DNA from: JAWOJF01 sp046481785
Lineage (GTDB): Bacteria; Bacteroidota; Ignavibacteria; Ignavibacteriales; Ignavibacteriaceae
Assembly (NCBI GenBank): GCA_046481785.1
Contig: JAWOJF010000212.1
Coordinates: forward strand, 1 to 19,138
Length of the DNA: 19,138 nt
Direction of reading: 5' to 3'
A program made the translations under genes and the position numbers. Shown here piece after piece: positions 7,536 to 15,033 of this stretch. Within the stretch, counting starts at the first letter, position 1; each line of letters starts with the position of its first letter. Below the pieces are notes generated by a model. That model ran no database searches. It was not told where the DNA came from and was given only the letters and a program-made list of their open reading frames with translations.

Positions 7536-8471
7536 TTATTTAAAACGTTCCTTAAGTTTTGCTGCATACCGCCGGCTCATTTTAAAAGGTTCCTGATGGT
7601 TCTGCAGGTATACATGATATGATGAGTTAAACCATTTTTCAACTTTTTCAACATACTCCAGGTTAACAATAGTTGAACGGTGAATCCTTACAAAATACTT
7701 GGGAGTTAATCTTTCTTCCCATTCCACCATTGATTTAAGAACGAGATGTTTTTTACCGGAAGAAAGATAAATGTATGAGTAATCCTTTTCGGCTGTAATA
7801 CAAACTATAGTATTAATCTTTATGAATTTGGAAATTCCATCAAATGTAACAAACAAGCGGTCATCATATTCCAGTACCTTATTAAAATTAAAACCATTAC
7901 CGGTTGCTTTTATTTCAATTTCATTAAATTCTTCATCTTCCTCTTCGGGAGTACCTTTATCTTCAACTTCTGTATTGGGTTTTAAATCCTGAGCAGTTAC
8001 ACTGTTACCGTTTCCATTATGCCCGTTTCCATTACCATTACCATTATGGCCGTTACCATTACCATTATGGCCATTGCCATTACCATTATGGCCATTGCCA
8101 TTGCCGTTAACACTTTTAATCAGACGTTCAATTGTTTTAGCAAGCCTTTCGGGTGCAATAGGTTTCTGAATATAATCAAGGGCATTAACATCAAAAGCAC
8201 GGAGAGCGTAATTATCATAAGCGCTTACAAACACTATCTTGGGATTTGATTTTATTTTTTTCATCAGTTCAAATCCTGTTGCATCATCAAGACAGATATC
8301 AAGGAAAACACTATCCGGATCAGTCTTTCTTATTATTTCTATTGCACTTGTAATATTAGAAGCTTCTCCAACAACATTTATTTCAGGGAATTTTTTCAGC
8401 AGGATCTGCAGCAGTTTCCTTGAATGTGCGTCATCGTCAATAATTACGGTATTCAATTTTTTGTCCGGCAT
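7536..8471 (-). CDS. Orphan LytTR-family response regulator with Asn/Gly/His linker
   Basis: I start this 311-residue protein at MPDKKLN (8471) because the receiver domain begins there; the open frame runs on to 8714 but its extra 81 residues look like untranslated leader. Receiver (about 5-120): acidic pair Asp12/Asp13, phospho-acceptor Asp58 (VFLDIC), Ser83 and Lys103 (QKPIAP). Residues 122-157 are nearly only Asn and Gly with four His (128, 135, 142, 151). An acidic stretch (168-185) follows, then a LytTR DNA-binding domain (about 205-311) with the typical KSMVEWEERL and FVRIHRSTIVN blocks. This is the AlgR/LytR class, which binds DNA as a dimer after phosphorylation. No histidine kinase is adjacent, which is common for Bacteroidota LytTR regulators but leaves the partner unknown. 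The ribosome site is weak (AAGAAAAG). Confidence 0.9.
   Translation of the reverse strand: MPDKKLNTVIIDDDAHSRKLLQILLKKFPEINVVGEASNITSAIEIIRKTDPDSVFLDICLDDATGFELMKKIKSNPKIVFVSAYDNYALRAFDVNALDYIQKPIAPERLAKTIERLIKSVNGNGNGHNGNGNGHNGNGNGHNGNGNGNGHNGNGNSVTAQDLKPNTEVEDKGTPEEEDEEFNEIEIKATGNGFNFNKVLEYDDRLFVTFDGISKFIKINTIVCITAEKDYSYIYLSSGKKHLVLKSMVEWEERLTPKYFVRIHRSTIVNLEYVEKVEKWFNSSYHVYLQNHQEPFKMSRRYAAKLKERFK
8001..8108 (-). repeat. In-frame tandem repeat encoding the Asn/Gly/His linker
   Basis: On the plus strand, CCATTACCATTATGGCC recurs with a 21-base period across about 8035-8098, flanked by 6-base CCATTA/CCATTG units. Each 21-base unit encodes seven residues (NGNGNGH-type) and each 6-base unit one Asn-Gly. 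All units are multiples of three, so gain or loss changes linker length without shifting frame. Confidence 0.9.
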
Positions 8472-8890
8472 TTTTTTAACTTTTCTTTTTTTTATTAAGC
8501 TTTTCGTATACATTTCAAATACCGTTCCATAATAAATGAGAATAAAATTCCAGATAAAAAATGGTTTTTTATAAAAATCAAGAGGATTATTTCGTCGATG
8601 AAGGTATATTTTCTGTCTACGAACGAAGTAAAATGAGATTTCAGCCCCATTTGTACTAAAGTGAAACAGAAAAATATCCACGTGGAAGATAAGAAGTGGG
8701 GCAATTATGTGCAAGAGAAATAATTCGGAATAAAATGCCCTGCCCTAAGAATTAACACATTAAAAATTTGGCACTATCAATGAAAATCCTGCATTTTTTC
8801 TACATTTTTCCATGATCCTGAGTAAAGAGCAAAAATTGATGAAAATTAATAATGTATTATTAAAAAAGGAAGGAAAATTCAATGAAAAGC
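8472..8890. other. Long leader region of the LytTR gene
   Basis: About 419 bases lie between the start of the LytTR gene and the stop of the membrane protein gene, both on the minus strand. The frame is open up to 8714 but codes no recognisable domain. I see no TAnnTTTG box on the minus strand, and only an all-AT stem (TAATAAT/ATTATTA) near 8850. It probably holds the regulator promoter and a long 5' leader. Confidence 0.4.
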
Positions 8891-9613
8891 TCAGAACCAG
8901 TCGTCACCGAATTTAAATGTTTTAACCATTCCAAAAAACAGGGGCTGTAGGGCTTTAAATGCTTCTTCCCCTTTCATTATAAATTTAATAGAATAATCTT
9001 CATCTGTATCGGTTCTGATATAAAAAATCTGCGAAACTTGTCCCGCTAATTCTTCAGGTTCATTATAATAAACAAGATAATCTCCCGTATCAAATTTATG
9101 TTTATACCGGCTCTGGTTAAAAAGATATTTATCCTGCACTGCAAGGTGCACATATGGGGGAGGGTTATAATTGCCGGTTGATGCTACAAATGTAACCCCA
9201 TCCAGTTTGTTTTTAACATTCTGATCGATGTATGTCCATCCCGCCGGATATTTAATTGTAACATCAAGAGTAGATTCCTTGTAAATGTTTTGAAGACTAT
9301 TTGTATCTGCATTAGCATCATTGAATGAAAGGAATGATGATATTTCCTCCGGTTCAGTTTTTTGAACAGGTTCGTTCTCCACAGCAGGAGAGCTTTCTTC
9401 CTGGGGTTCTTCCTTAACAGGTTCAGCCTTGAGAGGCTGTTCAAATGTATTTGTTGCTATCTGCACATACTGTGGACCCGAATCAGGCATCTGAAGTGTA
9501 AATCTTATTACTATCGCAGCAATAATAAATACTATTGCATGTATTACAACAGAGGCAGAAAATGCTTTTACAGGCAAATCCCCGGTTTTTATTTTTAGTA
9601 AGTCAAAATTCAA
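8891..9613 (-). CDS. TonB-anchor-like membrane protein with C-terminal globular domain
   Basis: The 240-residue protein is not one I can name. A single membrane helix (about 19-40) contains S21xxxH25 (SVVIH), the Ser/His spacing that TonB uses to contact ExbB/ExbD. A linker rich in Pro and Glu follows (about 58-92), as in TonB. The C-terminal domain (about 110-240) begins with KYPAGWTYID and lacks the TonB YP motif and fold signature; it looks more like PsbP/DcrB-type domains. The start must be TTG at 9613: a TGA stop lies two codons upstream, and the first ATG is Met43, past the membrane helix. No Shine-Dalgarno is seen, and the start lies inside a TTTTGACT-type short repeat. No exbB or exbD is nearby. 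A periplasmic domain held in the inner membrane is the likely topology. Confidence 0.65.
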   Translation of the reverse strand: MNFDLLKIKTGDLPVKAFSASVVIHAIVFIIAAIVIRFTLQMPDSGPQYVQIATNTFEQPLKAEPVKEEPQEESSPAVENEPVQKTEPEEISSFLSFNDANADTNSLQNIYKESTLDVTIKYPAGWTYIDQNVKNKLDGVTFVASTGNYNPPPYVHLAVQDKYLFNQSRYKHKFDTGDYLVYYNEPEELAGQVSQIFYIRTDTDEDYSIKFIMKGEEAFKALQPLFFGMVKTFKFGDDWF

Positions 9614-9623
9614 AAGTCAAAAT
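9601..9623 (-). repeat. TTTTGACTT short repeat at the membrane protein start
   Basis: Read on the minus strand the segment holds TTTTGACTT twice around TTGAATT. A close relative, CTTTGACTTTTGACTT, occurs on the plus strand at 10855-10870. These look like members of one family of short heptad repeats. Confidence 0.55.
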
Positions 9624-9674
9624 GTGTTTTTATATTTTAATATATTCAGTTTTCAATCTTACAATCTTTTTATC

Positions 9675-9682
9675 TAATTTTG
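9675..9682 (+). promoter_or_regulatory. Candidate -7 promoter box for the SDR gene
   Basis: TAATTTTG fits TAnnTTTG and lies 33 bases before the ATG at 9716. It falls in the divergent region between the TonB-like gene and the SDR gene. The -33 element is not clear. Confidence 0.42.
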
Positions 9683-9715
9683 TGCGCTTAAAATTACTCA
9701 TAATTCAAGTTAAAG

Positions 9716-10753
9716 ATGAAATACTTAATTACAGGCGGTTCTGGTTTCCTTGGAATAAATTTAATCCGGTTTTTAAACCAGCGGGGGCATGAAATAGTTT
9801 CTCTTGATATTGCTGATTTTGATTATCCTGATGTAAAAGATAAGATACAGGTCATAAAAGGGGATATACGTGATAAAAGTGCGGTAAAATCAGCTATGCA
9901 GTCTGTTGATATTGTTGTTCATACGGCAGCAGCCCTTCCGCTTTACAGTGCCGAAGATATTTTTTCCACCGATATTGAAGGAACTAATAACCTCCTTAAT
10001 TCCGCAGAAGAAAAAGGAGTAAAGCGTTTTATCCACATTTCTTCCACCGCAGTTTACGGTATACCGGATCATCATCCTATATATGAACATGATAAATTAG
10101 ACGGCGTTGGGCCTTATGGTAAAGCGAAAATACAGGCGGAAGAAGAATGTATGAAATTCCGTAATAAAGGAATGTGTGTGCCAATTTTGCGTCCTAAATC
10201 ATTTATAGGGCCGGAACGGCTTGGGGTTTTTGACCTGCTGTATGACTGGGCAAAAGACGGGCATGGTTTTCCGATGATTGGCAGCGGTAAAAACCGTTAT
10301 CAGCTCCTTGATGTGGAGGACCTGTGTGAAGCAATATATCTATGCGCCTCTCTTGATGATAAGATTGTGAACGACACCTTTAATATAGGTGCAAAAGAAT
10401 TTACAACAATGAAGGAGGATTACCAGGCAGTTCTTGATTATGCCGGCCATGGTAAAAAAATAACAGGCTTACCTGAAAAACCTATTATATTAACTTTAAG
10501 GATACTTGAGTCACTTAATCTTTCTCCTTTATATAAATGGGTATACGAAACTGCATCAAAAGATTCTTTTGTTTCTATTGAAAAAGCAGAGGAGGTTTTA
10601 GGATTTAAACCTAAATATTCAAACAAAGATGCCCTGGTAAGAAATTTTAAATGGTACCTGGAACATCTGCACGAGTTTAAGAATAAAAGCGGTGTATCGC
10701 ACCGTGTTCCGTGGAAGCAGGGAATTTTAAGAGTGGCGAAGGTATTCTTTTAA
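9716..10753 (+). CDS. NAD-dependent epimerase/dehydratase (extended SDR)
   Basis: The 345-residue protein is an extended short-chain dehydrogenase/reductase. GGSGFLG (7-13) is the nucleotide-binding loop, Asp31 at the end of the second strand points to NAD rather than NADP, HISSTAVYG (107-115) holds the catalytic Ser/Thr, and Tyr134-x-x-x-Lys138 (YGKAK) is the catalytic pair. RPKSFIGP (159-166) and LLDVEDLCEAI (197-207) are usual for nucleotide-sugar epimerases and for sterol/hopanoid-type dehydrogenases. The C-terminal helical part, ending GVSHRVPWKQG, is not specific enough to name the substrate. There is no clear Shine-Dalgarno. It is 170 bases upstream of the deoxyhypusine-synthase-like gene on the same strand, which may be chance. 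No sugar-nucleotide cluster surrounds it. Confidence 0.88.
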   Translation: MKYLITGGSGFLGINLIRFLNQRGHEIVSLDIADFDYPDVKDKIQVIKGDIRDKSAVKSAMQSVDIVVHTAAALPLYSAEDIFSTDIEGTNNLLNSAEEKGVKRFIHISSTAVYGIPDHHPIYEHDKLDGVGPYGKAKIQAEEECMKFRNKGMCVPILRPKSFIGPERLGVFDLLYDWAKDGHGFPMIGSGKNRYQLLDVEDLCEAIYLCASLDDKIVNDTFNIGAKEFTTMKEDYQAVLDYAGHGKKITGLPEKPIILTLRILESLNLSPLYKWVYETASKDSFVSIEKAEEVLGFKPKYSNKDALVRNFKWYLEHLHEFKNKSGVSHRVPWKQGILRVAKVFF

Positions 10754-10854
10754 TCAAAGCCAAAGAGTTTTTTTTGAATACTCTGCGGGAATTTAGACTG
10801 AATTATGTTCTGAGTCAGGAAATCAGGACCCAAATAATATTTTGGAGTTATGAT

Positions 10855-10870
10855 CTTTGACTTTTGACTT
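10855..10870 (+). repeat. TTTGACT heptad short tandem repeat
   Basis: CTTTGACTTTTGACTT is two copies of a TTTGACT-like heptad placed about 54 bases before the start of the next gene. A related stretch on the opposite strand lies at 9601-9623. Confidence 0.55.
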
Positions 10871-10923
10871 CTTCAAATTTTATATTACTTTATTTTTTAA
10901 TTATTACCCAAAGGAGAAACCAA

Positions 10924-11967
10924 ATGGCGAGCAAAAAAGATTATTTAAAAAGTGTAATAAAGCATATTGATATTAAAGAGCATAATGTGGTACCGATTGT
11001 AGATGCAATGGAACATATGGCGTTTTCCGCAAGAGATCTTAACCGTGCTTCTAAAATATATGATATGATGTTAAAAGATAAAGAGTGCGGTATAATCCTT
11101 ACGCTTGCCGGAAGTTTGTTTAGTGCTGGATTAAAAAAGATAGTTTACGACCTTGTTATGAACAACATGGTTGATGCAATTGTATCAACTGGTGCCGTTA
11201 TGGTTGATCAGGACTTCTTTGAGGCGCTCGGCTATAAACATTATATCGGTACTCCGTTTAGTGATGATAATGAATTAAGAGACCTTCACATTGACAGGAT
11301 TTATGATACCTATATAGATGAAGATGAATTAAGAGTGTGTGATGAAACCACAGGAAAAATATTTGATGCCCTGGAACCCCGTCCATATTCTTCAAGAGAA
11401 TTCCTGTGGGAATTTGGTAAATACCTTGAAGATCACGGCGGACCTAAAGTTGATGACTCGGTTATTTATGCATGTTACAAAAAGAATGTACCTATTTTTG
11501 TCCCGGCATTTTCAGATTGTTCGGCAGGATTTGGATTTATAATGCACCAGACTCAGCATCCGGGTAAGCATGTATCATGCGATTCGGCTAAAGATTTTCT
11601 GGAACTGACAAAAATAAAACTGAACAGTAAAGAAACCGGAATTTTTATGATAGGCGGCGGCGTTCCCAAAAACTTTACCCAGGATATAGTAGTTGCAGCA
11701 GATATACTGCAGGAAGATGCCTCAATGCACAAATATGCTATACAGGTAACAGTTGCCGATGTAAGAGACGGTGCTCTGTCCAGTTCTACATTAAAAGAAG
11801 CAAGTTCATGGGGTAAAGTTGACCAGACATTTGAGCAGATGGTTTATTCGGAAGCTACACTTGCTGTGCCTTTAATTACCGGTTATGCTTATCATAAAGG
11901 CTCCTGGAAAGAAAGAAAACCAAAAGAATTTACAAAACTTTTTGCTACTGAAAGCGCTGTTGTTTAA
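10924..11967 (+). CDS. Deoxyhypusine synthase-like protein
   Basis: I choose the ATG at 10924 because AAGGAG (10911-10916) lies seven bases before it and the family similarity starts there, giving 347 residues. The family transfers the aminobutyl group of spermidine in an NAD-dependent reaction; in eukaryotes and archaea the acceptor is eIF5A, which bacteria lack. Bacterial members have been linked to homospermidine-type polyamine reactions, but their role is mostly open. Visible: STGAVMVDQDF (88-98), GGGVPKNF (244-251) and KEASSWGKV (291-299). Lys298 in SWGK matches the essential active-site lysine (human Lys329), with Trp296 and Glu292 also kept. Where human enzyme has a histidine after GGGxxK, this protein has Asn-Phe, and the Asp of the human SDS motif is replaced by Leu or Ser. 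Cytoplasmic, no signal peptide. No other polyamine gene is adjacent. Confidence 0.88.
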   Translation: MASKKDYLKSVIKHIDIKEHNVVPIVDAMEHMAFSARDLNRASKIYDMMLKDKECGIILTLAGSLFSAGLKKIVYDLVMNNMVDAIVSTGAVMVDQDFFEALGYKHYIGTPFSDDNELRDLHIDRIYDTYIDEDELRVCDETTGKIFDALEPRPYSSREFLWEFGKYLEDHGGPKVDDSVIYACYKKNVPIFVPAFSDCSAGFGFIMHQTQHPGKHVSCDSAKDFLELTKIKLNSKETGIFMIGGGVPKNFTQDIVVAADILQEDASMHKYAIQVTVADVRDGALSSSTLKEASSWGKVDQTFEQMVYSEATLAVPLITGYAYHKGSWKERKPKEFTKLFATESAVV

Positions 11968-11978
11968 TTTATATATCA

Positions 11979-12165
11979 GAGGGTGTCCTAAAAATAAAAT
12001 ACTATGAATGTATTTTCATTTTATTTGTTAGAATGTTTAGTAAGAGTTTTAACATGTTAATAAGCCCTTCCCTTCGAAGGGAAGGGTGGGGATGAGTTCC
12101 ATGCCCTGGTTCACTGCAAAACCCGGACGGGCAGGCTCTCTCTAAATCTCTTTTAAGACACCCTC
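11979..12165. mobile_element. MITE-like element with terminal inverted repeats
   Basis: GAGGGTGTCCTAAAA (11979-11993) and its inverted counterpart TTTTAAGACACCCTC (12151-12165) match at 14 of 15 positions and enclose 187 bases with no coding potential. ATATC occurs just outside both ends (11973-11977 and 12166-12170, one extra base on the left), a possible target duplication. The ends resemble those of DDE insertion sequences, so a non-autonomous derivative is likely. Inside is a 22-base perfect palindrome. The element starts 11 bases after the stop of the upstream gene and ends 24 bases before trkA. Confidence 0.72.
12065..12086. repeat. Perfect 22-base palindrome inside the MITE-like element
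   Basis: CCCTTCCCTTC (12065-12075) is followed directly by its reverse complement GAAGGGAAGGG (12076-12086). It is GC-rich against its AT-rich surroundings and would form a strong cruciform or RNA hairpin. No T-tract follows, so it is not a plain terminator. It continues into GTGGGGATGAG, giving a G-rich 3' flank. Confidence 0.85.
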
Positions 12166-12189
12166 ATATCTTTAATAAAAAAGAGTAAT

Positions 12190-13530
12190 ATGCGGATTAT
12201 TATTGCCGGTCTTGGGGATGTTGGTTATCATTTGGCAAAGCAGCTTTCTATTGAGTCACATGATATAGTTGCTATAGATCTTGACCAGGAACGGCTTTCC
12301 TATCTGGACAAAATTGCGGATATCCTTACCCTTAAAGGTTCATCCACTTCAATAAAAATACTTCTGGAAGCAAGAGCAGAAAAAGCAGATCTGCTTGTAG
12401 CTGTTACCTCATCTGAAGCAGCAAATATCGCAACATGCATATTCGGTAAAAAACTTGGGACAAAAAAAACAATAGCAAGAGTCGGCAACGGCGAATACCT
12501 TGATGTAAATTCTGCCGTCAACTTTAAAGAGCTTGGTGTTGATTTTATGATTTATCCCGAAGAGCTTGCAGCAATTGAGATAGTAAACCTTATTATGAGA
12601 ACTGCTGCTACCGATGTTCTTGAATTTGAGGATGGTAAACTATCAGTCTTAGGCCTGCGGCTCGATAAAAATGCCCCGGTAATACATAAAACATTAATTG
12701 ATGTGGCAAAACATTATAATACGATTGATTTCCGTGTTGTTGCCATACACAGAAATTTTAAAACCATCATACCCAAGGGTAATGACCGGTTCCTTCCTAA
12801 TGACCAGATATTTGTAATTACAACACCTGAAGGCATGGAAACAATGCTGAAACTTTCCGGAAAAGAGAATCAGAAATTTGAGAATATCATGATCCTTGGC
12901 GGCGGTAAAATCGGAAGGCGTGTTGCAAAACTTCTTGAGAATACATTAAGTATTAAACTTATTGAAGCTGACGAAGAAAAAACATTTGAGATTGCCGATG
13001 AACTCCACAGTACTTTAGTAATAAAAGGTGACGGACGGGATATAGACCTGCTTGGGCAGGAAGGTATTATCGATATGGATGCGTTTATAGCTCTTACTGA
13101 TGATGCTGAAACTAATATTATTGCCAGCTTAATGGCAAAACACCTTGGTGTTAAAAAAGCAATTGCACTTGTTGATAAAACCGATTATATACCTCTTACT
13201 CAAACAATCGGACTTGATTCTCTTATCAATAAAAAACTGATTGCTGCAAATAATATTTCCCGTTTTATACGCAAAGGTGAAATACTGGCAATTGCCTCCC
13301 TGGAGGGGGTTGATGCTGAAGTACTTGAGTATATTGTACCTAAAAATTCTGCATTAATCCAAAAGAAGGTAAAGGATTTAAATTTTCCAAAAGAAAGTAT
13401 TATTGGTGGTATAATAAGAGATACTGTTAGTTTTATTGCCACAGGAGAAACACAGATAAGGGCTAATGACAAAGTGGTTATATTTTCTCTCCCATCTGCA
13501 GTAAAAAAGATTGAAAAACTCTTTCACTGA
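12190..13530 (+). CDS. trkA: Trk potassium uptake regulatory subunit TrkA
   Basis: The 446-residue protein has the full TrkA layout: two RCK modules in tandem. The first nucleotide-binding domain opens with GLGDVG (7-12) and ends its second strand at Asp30; an RCK_C domain covers about 140-220. The second opens with GGGKIG (237-242), with Glu259 at the matching position, followed by a second RCK_C (about 365-446). TrkA sits on the cytoplasmic face of TrkH and gates it in response to NAD(H) or ATP/ADP. The length is close to that of E. coli TrkA (458). The ATG at 12190 has only a weak AAGAG before it. trkH begins eight bases after the stop, so they form an operon. The MITE-like element ends 24 bases upstream, leaving little room for a native promoter. 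Confidence 0.95.
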   Translation: MRIIIAGLGDVGYHLAKQLSIESHDIVAIDLDQERLSYLDKIADILTLKGSSTSIKILLEARAEKADLLVAVTSSEAANIATCIFGKKLGTKKTIARVGNGEYLDVNSAVNFKELGVDFMIYPEELAAIEIVNLIMRTAATDVLEFEDGKLSVLGLRLDKNAPVIHKTLIDVAKHYNTIDFRVVAIHRNFKTIIPKGNDRFLPNDQIFVITTPEGMETMLKLSGKENQKFENIMILGGGKIGRRVAKLLENTLSIKLIEADEEKTFEIADELHSTLVIKGDGRDIDLLGQEGIIDMDAFIALTDDAETNIIASLMAKHLGVKKAIALVDKTDYIPLTQTIGLDSLINKKLIAANNISRFIRKGEILAIASLEGVDAEVLEYIVPKNSALIQKKVKDLNFPKESIIGGIIRDTVSFIATGETQIRANDKVVIFSLPSAVKKIEKLFH

Positions 13531-13538
13531 TTCTGTTA

Positions 13539-14987
13539 ATGAATTATAAAGTTATAATCCATATAATAGGTTTTCTTCTTTTCCTTACCGGGCTGTTCAT
13601 GCTTACCGCTATTCCATTTTCAATTTATTATAATGATAATGATATTGCAGCCATTCTTATATCAGGACTGGGATCATCATTAGTCGGCGGAATTTTTTGG
13701 CTCATTACCAGGAAAAGTAAAGATGATGAGCTGAGGCGAAGGGAAGGTTATCTTACTGTTTCTTTGGGCTGGATTGTAATGTCAGCTTTCGGAGCTATTC
13801 CTTTTGTATTACATGGTTCAATTCCGGCTTATACCGATGCATTCTTTGAAACTATCTCCGGCTTTACTACAACAGGAGCAACAATATTAACCAATATTGA
13901 AACTCTGCCTCACGGACTTCTATACTGGCGGAGTTTAACGCAGTGGCTTGGCGGCATGGGAATTATAGTACTTTCACTTGCTATTCTGCCTATACTGGGT
14001 ATTGGAGGAATGCAGTTGTTTGTTGCCGAAGTTCCGGGCCCGACAAAAGATAAAATTCACCCAAGAGTGCAGGAAACTGCCAAGCGGCTGTGGGGTATTT
14101 ATTTCCTGCTTACTGTGCTGGAAACCGTGTTGTTAAACTTGGGCGGCATGTCGTTTTTTGATGCGGTAAATCATTCTTTTACAACTATGGCTACCGGCGG
14201 TTTTTCAACAAAGAACGCAGGTATTGCTTATTATACCTCTCCTTACATTCAATATGTATTAATTATTTTTATGTTTTTTGCAGGTGTAAATTTCACTCTT
14301 CATTATTATGCCCTGCATTTCAAGCTGAATTTTTTAAAAACAAATAATGAATTCAGGTTTTATACATCACTGATTCTTGCAGCTACAATAATAATTACAG
14401 TACTGCACATCCCTTACTCTTCTTATGCTTTAGAAGAATTATTCAGGCAATCACTTTTTCATGTAGTTTCGCTTATAACTACAACCGGCTACGTTACATC
14501 TGATTATGAAAACTGGGCCCCTTTCTCAAGAATATTTTTCTTCCTGCTATTATTTATTGGCGGCTGTGCAGGTTCAACCGGCGGAGGAATTAAAATTGCC
14601 CGCCATTTCCTTTTATGGAAAAACAGTGTGCTGGAGCTAAAGAGATTGGTTCATCCAAGAGCCGTTATCCCGGTAAGAATTAATGGCAGAGCTGTACCCC
14701 CCGAAATACTTACCAATGTACTTGCATTTTTTCTTTTTTACATCTTACTGTTTGTGTTCGGCTCGGTAATTCTCTCTTTTATTGGTTTGGATTTTGATTC
14801 GGCTTTGGGCGCTGTTGCAACTTGTATTGGCAATGTGGGTCCCGGTATTGGGACAGTGGGGCCTCTTTACAATTTTGCGCATGTACCTGAGACAGGCAAA
14901 TGGCTTTTATCATTTTTTATGCTTGTTGGAAGGCTTGAATTATTTACTGTACTTATAATCTTTTCGCCTGCATTCTGGAAAACATAA
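13539..14987 (+). CDS. trkH: Trk potassium uptake transmembrane subunit TrkH
   Basis: The 482-residue membrane protein forms the potassium path of the Trk system. The four selectivity-filter segments are visible: TTTGAT (110-115), TMATGG (216-221), TTTGYV (314-319) and GNVGPG (431-436). The intramembrane loop GCAGSTGGGIK (342-352), the gate of TrkH/KtrB channels, is intact. LTQWLGGMGIIVL (133-145) is a further TrkH landmark. N-terminal helices before the first pore, present in TrkH and absent in KtrB, are there (about 5-55), so this is TrkH rather than KtrB. It follows trkA by eight bases. No T-tract terminator is seen after it; the next gene, ktrA, converges 46 bases away. Confidence 0.95.
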   Translation: MNYKVIIHIIGFLLFLTGLFMLTAIPFSIYYNDNDIAAILISGLGSSLVGGIFWLITRKSKDDELRRREGYLTVSLGWIVMSAFGAIPFVLHGSIPAYTDAFFETISGFTTTGATILTNIETLPHGLLYWRSLTQWLGGMGIIVLSLAILPILGIGGMQLFVAEVPGPTKDKIHPRVQETAKRLWGIYFLLTVLETVLLNLGGMSFFDAVNHSFTTMATGGFSTKNAGIAYYTSPYIQYVLIIFMFFAGVNFTLHYYALHFKLNFLKTNNEFRFYTSLILAATIIITVLHIPYSSYALEELFRQSLFHVVSLITTTGYVTSDYENWAPFSRIFFFLLLFIGGCAGSTGGGIKIARHFLLWKNSVLELKRLVHPRAVIPVRINGRAVPPEILTNVLAFFLFYILLFVFGSVILSFIGLDFDSALGAVATCIGNVGPGIGTVGPLYNFAHVPETGKWLLSFFMLVGRLELFTVLIIFSPAFWKT

Positions 14988-15033
14988 GCTTATCAGCAAT
15001 CCTTCAAACTTCCTCCGCCAACCTGAAACTCAA

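Noticed and set aside
8495..8704. 69-residue minus-strand open frame in the LytTR leader
   Set aside because: Hydrophobic AT-rich translation with no ribosome site or recognisable domain; it overlaps the extended frame of the regulator.
8472..8714. Extending the LytTR regulator N-terminus by 81 residues to 8714
   Set aside because: The added residues contain no domain, the receiver begins directly at the chosen Met, and receivers of this class start within a few residues of the N-terminus.
10766..10793. AGAGT...ACTCT hairpin after the SDR gene as terminator
   Set aside because: The stem is only five base pairs and the T-run is in the loop rather than after the stem.
11979..12165. Intact insertion sequence
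   Set aside because: The 187 bases between the inverted ends have no transposase frame in any direction.
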